Source: Verrucomicrobia bacterium UBA1629 (GTDB lineage Bacteria; Verrucomicrobiota; Kiritimatiellia; RFP12; UBA1067). From it: a stretch of DNA of 5,464 nt. Made by a program: the position numbers and the translations under genes. How positions within the stretch are numbered: the stretch's first letter is position 1; each line of letters begins with the position of its first letter. Shown in pieces: positions 1 through 4,750 of the stretch. The notes beneath the pieces were generated by a model that saw nothing but the letters and a program-made list of their open reading frames with translations, was not told the DNA's origin and did no database searches. The DNA lies in assembly GCA_002321305.1 (NCBI GenBank), contig DCMF01000065.1:1-5464 (forward strand), read 5' to 3'.

Positions 1-2
1 GC

Positions 3-269
3 GGCTACTCGGACTACGCGCTCTTCCCGGACCGGACGCTCCCCGAAGGGTGCGTGCCGGAGCAGAGCTACCTCATCGAGATGAAGCACTCCAAGGCGGA
101 CGCGACGGACGCGGAGGTCGCGGCGAAGCACGCGGAGGCGCTGGCGCAGCTGAAGGCGTACGCGGCCGACCCGAACCTCGCCGCGCTCGCGGGCGGGACG
201 CCGGTGCACTTCATCTGCTACGAGTTCCGGGGCCGCGACCTCGTGCGGCTCGAAGAGGTCTTCCCCTGA
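3..269 (+). CDS. AAA-ATPase-like / PD-(D/E)XK nuclease family protein, C-terminal part (5' end outside window)
   Basis: Only the last 88 residues are present; the reading frame is open to the left edge, so the start is outside. The visible part matches the C-terminal nuclease-like domain (PDDEXK_9/DUF1703) that follows an AAA-ATPase-like domain in a large family common in gut bacteria. The catalytic signature is visible: GYSDYALFPD near the edge supplies the Asp (visible residue 4), and YLIEMKHSK supplies the E-x-K (Glu26, Lys28). A helix follows with the usual Gln and Tyr (AEALAQLKAY, about residues 44-53). The final strand, VHFICYEFRGRDLVRLEE, is also typical. A GTG at 54 is internal and is not the start. 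The cellular role of this family is not established; conservation of D, E and K suggests nuclease competence. A related gene begins at 4751 in the same orientation. Confidence 0.85.
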   Translation, partial: GYSDYALFPDRTLPEGCVPEQSYLIEMKHSKADATDAEVAAKHAEALAQLKAYAADPNLAALAGGTPVHFICYEFRGRDLVRLEEVFP

Positions 270-303
270 TGCTGCGCAAAACACAAACAAGACAGCGACG
301 AAC

Positions 304-1149
304 ATGGAACAGGCGGAAACAAAGGTCTCAAGCCGTCGTGGCTTCACGCTCGTCGAGATGCTGCTGGCGACGCTCCTGGTGGGCGTCCTCACGGCGCTGA
401 GCGTGATGACGTTCCAGTCCGTCTCGCGCGGCTGGCAGGTCTCCGCCGACTACCTCGACAAGCTGCAGCGCACGGACTACGCCCTCAACCAGGTCGTGGC
501 CGGGCTGCGCTCGATGTACTATCCGCACGACGGGAAACAGAACGCCGACTACGGGTTCGTCCTCGACGACAGGGGCACGGGCGAGAGCCCCGACCGCTCG
601 GACGTCATCACCTGGTCGAAGACGGGTCCGGCGATCGTCGGCACGAAGAGCGCGCTCGCCGACACCGTCCACCGTGTGCAGGTGATGGTGCTGGAGGAGG
701 GAAACGACGACTACGCCGAGCCGATCCAGAAGACGGGGCTCTACGCGCGGCTCTGCGGCGACGCCGCGCTCATCCCGAAGGACGACGGCGACGACACCGA
801 CTACACGTTCGGCAACGCCGACCTCTACCAGCCGATCCTCGTCGCGGACGGCGTGACGGGCTTCAACTGCCGCGTCCTCGCGAAGGCCGAGGACCCGAAG
901 GGCGGCAGTGCGGGCGACGGCGAGAACGACAAGCGGAACTTCGAGGACACGTTCGCCGAGTCGAACGCCGTGCCGTACAAGGTCGAGCTGACGTTCCAGA
1001 TCGAGAGGCCGGACGAGAGCTTCCGCTCGCGGACGGATCGCGCGCCGATGGTGCGCATCGTGCGCATCCCGATCCACGAGCAGTCGCTGGACGGCGCGAC
1101 GCCGCCAGGGGGCGAGGAGCAGGAGAAGAAGGGGGGCAAGGTGAAATGA
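304..1149 (+). CDS. GspJ-like minor pseudopilin (prepilin-type N-terminal methylation domain)
   Basis: 281 residues. The N-terminus is a class III prepilin signal: a short leader ending RRG (residues 11-13), then FTLVEM, with Phe14 as mature +1 and Glu18 as the conserved +5 Glu. A hydrophobic helix to about residue 36 follows. Prepilin peptidase should cut after Gly13, and the protein would sit in the inner membrane or a pseudopilus tip. The GspJ assignment rests on the pattern after the helix (LQRTDYALNQVVAGLRS), the late segment ILVADGVTGFNCRVL, the strand PYKVELTFQIE near the end, and the overlap with a possible GspK start. It is longer than a typical GspJ (about 200 residues), with an acidic insertion around residues 155-170 and a charged Lys/Glu-rich tail (about 268-281). 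ATG 304 is the only usable start; it has no Shine-Dalgarno but an A-rich leader. No GspI-like gene precedes it. Family membership is solid; the J subtype is likely. Confidence 0.82.
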   Translation: MEQAETKVSSRRGFTLVEMLLATLLVGVLTALSVMTFQSVSRGWQVSADYLDKLQRTDYALNQVVAGLRSMYYPHDGKQNADYGFVLDDRGTGESPDRSDVITWSKTGPAIVGTKSALADTVHRVQVMVLEEGNDDYAEPIQKTGLYARLCGDAALIPKDDGDDTDYTFGNADLYQPILVADGVTGFNCRVLAKAEDPKGGSAGDGENDKRNFEDTFAESNAVPYKVELTFQIERPDESFRSRTDRAPMVRIVRIPIHEQSLDGATPPGGEEQEKKGGKVK

Positions 1150-1220
1150 GACGACGCGGCGACGCCCCCTGCGCAGCGGCGTTAAGACGCTTTCGCCGCA
1201 GACGGCAAAAAGTGGCCTAG
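1146..1220 (+). pseudogene. Possible 5' stub of a GspK-like gene (24 codons)
   Basis: An ATG at 1146 overlaps the pseudopilin stop (ATGA), the usual arrangement for translationally coupled gspJ-gspK genes. The peptide begins MRRRGDAPCAAALRRF and stops at the TAG at 1218-1220. Many GspK proteins begin with Met, a few Arg and Gly and then a hydrophobic helix; here the basic start is followed by more Arg and no membrane segment. My reading is that a GspK-like gene was lost just after its first codons, and that the later codons are read through non-homologous sequence. The match is short, so it could equally be a chance small ORF. Confidence 0.35.
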
Positions 1221-1242
1221 CCAGTTCGTTTTCGCCGTGCGC

Positions 1243-1255
1243 AGTATGCTATACT
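1243..1255 (+). promoter_or_regulatory. Perfect palindrome over the -10 box, candidate operator
   Basis: The sequence AGTAT-GCT-ATACT is a perfect 5-3-5 inverted repeat. It covers the whole extended -10 element of the operon promoter. GntR-type repressors commonly bind short palindromes with GT and AC in the arms, as here. A repressor sitting on the -10 would block transcription, so autoregulation by the GntR/LacI-type protein encoded 28 nt downstream is the natural guess. A second, weaker palindrome (TGGC-CTA-GCCA, 1213-1223) lies just upstream of where a -35 box would fall. Binding is inferred. Confidence 0.4.
1247..1255 (+). promoter_or_regulatory. Extended -10 promoter element of the sugar operon
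   Basis: TGC followed by TATACT (1250-1255) is a sigma70-type extended -10 with five of six consensus bases. No convincing -35 hexamer is seen 16-18 bases upstream, which is tolerated when TGn is present. Transcription would begin near 1262, giving a leader of about 22 nt before the TTG start at 1284. It is the only promoter-like site seen ahead of the four-gene unit. Confidence 0.55.
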
Positions 1256-1270
1256 ACCCGTCAGAGAGAC

Positions 1271-1279
1271 GAGGAGAGG
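1271..1279 (+). promoter_or_regulatory. Strong Shine-Dalgarno deciding the TTG start at 1284
   Basis: GAGGAGAGG is a purine-rich ribosome binding site; its GGAG core (1273-1276) lies 7 nt before TTG 1284. No ATG or GTG in the same frame lies in a sensible place, and the protein from the TTG starts exactly where GntR-type winged-helix domains start. This makes TTG 1284 the best start. Confidence 0.75.
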
Positions 1280-1283
1280 CAAC

Positions 1284-2372
1284 TTGCGCGAAGAGAAACA
1301 CAGGCAGATCGTCGAGACGCTGCGACAGGACATCGCGGACGGCCGCTACGGCCCCGGGCGCCCGTTCCCGAGCGAGCGGGCGCTGGCGCGCCGTTTCGGC
1401 GTGTCGCGCGCCACGGTCGGCATGGCCCTGCGCGAGCTGCGCGGCAAGGGCCTGGTCGTGCAGGAGATGGGGCGCGGCACGTTCCTGACGCGCAAGGCCA
1501 AGGCGCTGGCCGGCTCGATCGGCCTTCTCCTGCCAGACCTGAACTGCGGCGAGATCTTCCCGCCCATCAGCCGCGAGCTGTCCCGCCTGGCGCAGGCCTC
1601 CGGCTTCACGCTGCTCTACGGCGACGCCTCGTCCGAAGACCCCGCCGTCCGCGCGCGGCTGGCGCGCGAGATCGCGCAGAAGTTCGTCGAGACGCCGGTG
1701 GCGGGCGTCATCTACAAGCCGCTGGAGTTCCTGACGGACATGGAGCGCATCAACCGCGAGATCGTCTCGGCGTTTGACCGCGCGAAGATCCCGGTCGTGC
1801 TGCTGGACTGGGATTTCGTCGCCTCGCCGAACCGCAGCGCTTATGACGTGGTGGGCATCAACAATTTCGAGGCGGGGCGGCGGCTGGCGGACTACCTGCT
1901 GCGCACGGGCGCGCGCCGCATCCGCTTCGTGACGTGGCGGAACTGCGCCAACAGCGTCCGAAGCCGCGCGCGCGGCGTGCGCAGCCTGCTGCCGGACGGC
2001 GAGAAGGCGGAGATCTCCCTGGACGTGAACGCGCCCGCCGCCGTCCGGCGGGCGTTTGCGGGACGCCATGCGCCGGATGCGGTCATCTGCGGCAACGACA
2101 CGCACGCGGCGCGGCTGATCGTCACCCTGCGCGCCCTGGGCAAGCGCGTGCCGGAAGACGTGCAGGTGGTCGGCTTCGACGACGTGCAGCACGCCCGGCT
2201 CGTCGAGCCGCCGCTCACGACCTGCCGCCAGCCGTGCGAGGACATCGCGCGCCTGGCGTTCCGCTGCCTGACGGACCGGATGGAAGACCCGACGCTGGCG
2301 CCGCGCGAATGCCTGCTGGACGCGCCGCTGGTCGTGCGCCGCTCGACAAGGCCCTTGGAGAAGAAAAGATGA
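1284..2372 (+). CDS. GntR-type winged-helix regulator with LacI-type sugar-binding domain (AraR-like architecture)
   Basis: 362 residues from a TTG start. Residues 1-70 form a GntR winged helix-turn-helix: PSERALARRFGVSRATVG (29-46) contains the recognition helix, and GRGTFL (63-68) is the wing. From about residue 77 (SIGLLLPDL) the protein becomes a LacI/periplasmic-binding-protein-like sensor. Landmarks are a GVIYKPLEF core strand, VVGINNFEAGRRLADYLL, PDAVICGNDTHAARL, and RVPEDVQVVGFDDVQHARLVEPPLTTCRQP near the C-terminus, as in LacI-family proteins. Proteins of this architecture usually repress sugar-use genes and release DNA when a sugar or derivative binds. The downstream GH32-like gene suggests a fructan-type or related ligand, but the ligand cannot be read from sequence. 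Its stop overlaps the next start (ATGA, 2369-2372). It probably autoregulates through the palindrome at the promoter. Confidence 0.92.
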   Translation: MREEKHRQIVETLRQDIADGRYGPGRPFPSERALARRFGVSRATVGMALRELRGKGLVVQEMGRGTFLTRKAKALAGSIGLLLPDLNCGEIFPPISRELSRLAQASGFTLLYGDASSEDPAVRARLAREIAQKFVETPVAGVIYKPLEFLTDMERINREIVSAFDRAKIPVVLLDWDFVASPNRSAYDVVGINNFEAGRRLADYLLRTGARRIRFVTWRNCANSVRSRARGVRSLLPDGEKAEISLDVNAPAAVRRAFAGRHAPDAVICGNDTHAARLIVTLRALGKRVPEDVQVVGFDDVQHARLVEPPLTTCRQPCEDIARLAFRCLTDRMEDPTLAPRECLLDAPLVVRRSTRPLEKKR

Positions 2373-2830
2373 ACACGAAAAAACGATTCACGGCGACAGT
2401 CATCCGGGGGCACCGCGTGGCGTCCGGGCTGAACGGCAACCCCGACTTTCCGGGCGGGACACTGCGGATGCAGATGCCCCATTTCAAGAGGCTGGGGCTG
2501 GATCTCTCGCCCTACTATCCCGGCACGCTGAACGTCTCCATCGCGCCGTGCCGCTATCGGGTCGTCCGCGCGCCGTGGACGTTCCCGCTCGTCAAGTGGC
2601 ATCCGGTCGATCCGGCGGAGACGTTCTCGTTCTTCCATGTCGGACGCATTCTGCCGGACGGCAGCCGCGTCGCGGGGCTGATCTACTATCCGCATCCCGA
2701 GACGAAGCCGAAGCACTTCCAGCCCGACGACATGCTGGAACTCCTGTTTCCGAAGATGGACGACGTCGCCTACGGCACGGCGCTGACGCTGGAAGTCGAT
2801 CCGGACGAGCTCGCGATTGGAGAGGGCTGA
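2369..2830 (+). CDS. CTP-dependent riboflavin kinase-like (RibK/DUF120-like) protein, function unknown
   Basis: 153 residues, starting at the ATG that overlaps the regulator's stop; GGAG at 2357-2360 lies 8 nt upstream. Longer readings of this frame upstream are only a shadow of the regulator gene. The layout resembles archaeal RibK, a small cradle-loop-barrel kinase that uses CTP to make FMN. Shared points are IRGHRVASGL (12-21) against the family's glycine-rich GxVxSGLGEG start, YYPGTLNV (49-56) against PYPGTLNV, and VAGLIYYP (101-108). QPDDMLELLFP (118-128) also matches the family's EIIEIIAP region, and TALTLEV (137-143) is the closing strand. The Thr53-Leu-Asn55 motif, used for metal binding in RibK as I recall it, is intact. 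The nucleotide loop is altered, with SGLNGNPDFPGG in place of SGLGEG. Similar uncharacterised proteins occur in bacteria, so kinase activity should not be assumed. The link is from pattern recall, without an alignment. Confidence 0.6.
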   Translation: MNTKKRFTATVIRGHRVASGLNGNPDFPGGTLRMQMPHFKRLGLDLSPYYPGTLNVSIAPCRYRVVRAPWTFPLVKWHPVDPAETFSFFHVGRILPDGSRVAGLIYYPHPETKPKHFQPDDMLELLFPKMDDVAYGTALTLEVDPDELAIGEG

Positions 2831-2831
2831 C

Positions 2832-3011
2832 ATGACGCGCGGCAGGGTCTGGTTCCTGGCGGCGGAGGCCGTCCCGGCCTGGGCGATCTTCGCCTTCTTC
2901 GGCGTGATGATGGTCTTTCACTTTGTCTGGGCGCTTTTCTTCGTGCCGGAGACCAAGGGTCGGAGGCTGGAGGAGATCGCGGCCGGGGTTTTGCAACTGC
3001 CTCATCAATAA
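2832..3011 (+). pseudogene. Remnant of a sugar-porter MFS transporter (last helix and PETKG motif only)
   Basis: 59 codons from ATG 2832, one base after the previous stop, with GGAGAGGG (2819-2826) placed 5 nt upstream. The peptide has one membrane segment (about residues 14-38, VPAWAIFAFFGVMMVFHF and on) followed by FFVPETKGRRLEEI (36-49). That is the C-terminal signature of sugar-porter-family major facilitator transporters, which normally have 12 helices and about 450-500 residues. Only helix 12 and the tail remain. Since a good ribosome binding site and start are joined in frame to the true C-terminus, an internal deletion of roughly 400 codons is the simplest explanation. It cannot transport sugar in this form. 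It might still be made as a single-helix peptide. An intact transporter here would have fitted the regulator and GH32-like gene well. Confidence 0.8.
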
Positions 3012-3036
3012 AGAAACAAAGAAGGAGACAACGGGA

Positions 3037-4731
3037 ATGATGACAGGTGGATTGATTGCCGCGCTGGCGCTGGGCGTCTGCTCGGCGGTGGCGGAACCGG
3101 GCTTCACGATTCGGCTGGACGTCGATCTCGACGGCGTGAAGGGCGGCGAACGCCTCTACGAGATTCCCGGCTGCCTGACGCTCGACCTGCGTGAGGCGGG
3201 GCGGGATCCGGCGCTTCGGGCGTATGACGCGCGCGAGGGGAATTACCTGCCGTTTCGGATGGCGGACGGGACGTGTCCCGTCCTGGAGGCGCACATGCCG
3301 GGCGTGAAGGCGTCGCGCGTCGGATTGCCGCTCGGCTTCCTCGGTGGCACGGGCGGCGTGCGGCGGGTCGTCCTCAACTATGCGAAGACGCACGTCTCGA
3401 TTGCCGTGGACGGCCACATGGACGACGACATGCTCCTGCGGCCGTGCCCGCCGGCCGATCCGGCGCAGGCGCAGGTCCTCTCCGCGCGCGTGAAGAGGGC
3501 GGACTTCGTGACGCCGGCCGATCCGGACGCCCTGCCGCTCGTGAAGGGCGCGCGCCCGATCGCGGGGAGCGTGCAGTACTGGACGCCCGCCGACCACAAC
3601 GCCTGGGTCGGCGATGTCGCGCTGGGCTGCTACCGGGGACGCCTCCACGTCTTCTACCTCTACGACCGGCGTCACCATGCCTCGAAGGCGGGGACGGGCG
3701 GACACTTCTTCGCGCACATCTCCTCCGCCGATCTCGTCCACTGGGTGGAGCATCCGCACGCCGTGCCGATCGAGAGTTGGTGGGAGACGCTGGGGACGGG
3801 GACGCCGTTCGCATACGACGGCAAGCTGCATCTCGCCTATGGCCTTCACACGAGCCGCTGCACGAAAGACCCGAACTATCCGATTGGCGCGACCTACGCC
3901 GTCTCGGAAGACGGCATCCACTTCACGAAGTCAGGCCGGATCGTCCACGCGACGGAGAACCCCACGATCTACAACCGCGCGGACGGCACGCTGGGCCTTG
4001 TGGCGGGCTACCACGGCATGCGCGGCTTCTGGACGAGCCGGGATCTGGACAACTGGCAAGTGTACGACGACAAGGTGCCGACGAACGGCGACTGCCCGTG
4101 TCCGTTCGCGTGGAACGGCCACCACTATCTTTTTCAAGGGTTCAACCAGTTCGCGTACAGTCCGTCCGGCAAGCCGGGCACCTACGTGGACTGGACGAAG
4201 GACGGGCGTGCGCCCTACGAGGGGTTGTCCGTCCCGATGGTCGCGCCGTTTGCGGGCAGCCGCCGCATCCTGGCCGGATGGCTCAGCCACCTGCAAGGCT
4301 GGGGCGGCTGGCTCGTCTTCCGCGAGCTGATCCAGTACCCGGACGGCACGCTCGGCCAGAAATGGGTGCCGGAGATCGTGCCGCCCGTCGCGCCGCAGAC
4401 GTTCACGGCGCAGCCGGGCGAACCGTTCCGCCTCGTCTTTCGCCCGGCGTCCGGCACAGGGCCTGCGCTTGTCTTCGCGATTGACCCCGCCGCGCGTGAG
4501 GCCGCGTTCCACGACGACGTGCCGGAGGTGAAGTGGCGCGCGGCGCATCATGCGGAAAACTTCAGGATCCGCCACCTGCCGACGTTCGCGGCGCCGTATG
4601 CGGTGCGGGTCGTGTCGTACTACGACCGCAAGAGCGAGGACACGATCTTCGACGTGGAGATCGGCGGCGAGCGGACGATGATCTGCCGCCGGAAGGGGCG
4701 TTTCCATGAGTCCCGTCAATTCGTCCCGTAG
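3037..4731 (+). CDS. Secreted GH32-like glycoside hydrolase with divergent catalytic motifs
   Basis: 564 residues; start ATG 3037 with AGGAG (3023-3027) 9 nt upstream (ATG 3040 is an alternative). Residues 1-19 look like a signal peptide ending AVA before Glu20, though without the usual Lys/Arg. Residues about 20-165 may be a lectin-like beta-sandwich (VRRVVLNY, HVSIAVDG). The catalytic five-bladed propeller spans about 180-450: VGDVALGCYRGRLHVFYLYD (191-210), SADLVHW (230-236), GTGTPFAYDGKLHLAY, and RRILAGWLSHLQGWGGWLVF (409-428) followed by REL, as in the GH32 GW...WGG...REL segment. A C-terminal GH32-type sandwich fits YYDRKSEDTIFDVEIGGE. GH32 enzymes cleave beta-fructosides (sucrose, inulin, levan). 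The canonical triad (NDPNG Asp, RDP Asp, EC Glu) aligns by eye to Asp193, Asn308 (ENP) and Asp352 (DCP). Fructan cleavage is thus uncertain. It is last in the operon and its 3' end carries the next gene's upstream signals. Confidence 0.82.
   Translation: MMTGGLIAALALGVCSAVAEPGFTIRLDVDLDGVKGGERLYEIPGCLTLDLREAGRDPALRAYDAREGNYLPFRMADGTCPVLEAHMPGVKASRVGLPLGFLGGTGGVRRVVLNYAKTHVSIAVDGHMDDDMLLRPCPPADPAQAQVLSARVKRADFVTPADPDALPLVKGARPIAGSVQYWTPADHNAWVGDVALGCYRGRLHVFYLYDRRHHASKAGTGGHFFAHISSADLVHWVEHPHAVPIESWWETLGTGTPFAYDGKLHLAYGLHTSRCTKDPNYPIGATYAVSEDGIHFTKSGRIVHATENPTIYNRADGTLGLVAGYHGMRGFWTSRDLDNWQVYDDKVPTNGDCPCPFAWNGHHYLFQGFNQFAYSPSGKPGTYVDWTKDGRAPYEGLSVPMVAPFAGSRRILAGWLSHLQGWGGWLVFRELIQYPDGTLGQKWVPEIVPPVAPQTFTAQPGEPFRLVFRPASGTGPALVFAIDPAAREAAFHDDVPEVKWRAAHHAENFRIRHLPTFAAPYAVRVVSYYDRKSEDTIFDVEIGGERTMICRRKGRFHESRQFVP
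4691..4698 (+). promoter_or_regulatory. Shine-Dalgarno-like site before an alternative in-frame start (ATG 4706)
   Basis: GGAAGGGG lies 7 nt before ATG 4706, inside the end of the GH32-like gene. That ATG is in the same frame as the AAA-ATPase-like gene and would add 15 residues (MSPVNSSRRFAIIGV) ahead of Met at 4751. It would let operon read-through mRNA express the ATPase gene by coupling. The family normally begins only a few residues before its YGVTDF motif, which favours 4751, so this site may be a coincidence. Confidence 0.3.
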
Positions 4732-4734
4732 ATT

Positions 4735-4743
4735 TGCTATAAT
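4735..4743 (+). promoter_or_regulatory. Extended -10 promoter for the second AAA-ATPase-like gene, leaderless arrangement
   Basis: TGC followed by TATAAT (4738-4743) is a perfect extended -10. It starts 4 nt after the GH32-like stop codon. The hexamer ends 7 nt before ATG 4751, so the expected transcription start falls at about 4750-4751, on or next to the ATG. There is no Shine-Dalgarno between promoter and start, which fits a leaderless mRNA. No clear -35 is visible. It shares TGCTATA-T with the operon promoter at 1247-1255. Confidence 0.65.
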
Positions 4744-4750
4744 AGGCGTC

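Noticed and set aside
1176..1199. Inverted repeat GCGGCG/CGCCGC with a 12-nt loop, considered as a terminator for the pseudopilin unit
   Set aside because: The stem is only 6 bp, the loop is long, and no T-run follows on either strand at the right place. It is expected by chance in GC-rich sequence.
2032..2054. Perfect 9-bp inverted repeat (CGCCCGCCG, 5-nt loop, CGGCGGGCG) inside the regulator gene
   Set aside because: It arises from Ala/Pro/Arg codons in a GC-rich coding stretch, with no T-run and no similar copy seen near a promoter.
1934..2368. Open frame upstream of the RibK-like start that would make it a 298-residue protein
   Set aside because: The extension is an Arg/Ala/Pro-rich shadow of the regulator gene. 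The ATGA overlap at 2369 with GGAG upstream gives a proper start and the family-like N-terminus.
2923..3036. Longer N-terminus for the GH32-like gene, overlapping the transporter remnant
   Set aside because: The extension is a shadow frame, includes no signal peptide, and a strong Shine-Dalgarno plus secretion signal mark ATG 3037.
2770..3921. Long minus-strand open frame of 383 codons opposite the RibK-like, transporter-remnant and GH32-like genes, and similar long minus-strand frames at 328-1077, 1254-2192, 3931-4800 and 4562-5314
   Set aside because: All are Arg/Ala/Val-rich translations antisense to well-supported genes, with no recognisable motif. High GC with G/C-ending codons makes stop codons rare on the opposite strand.
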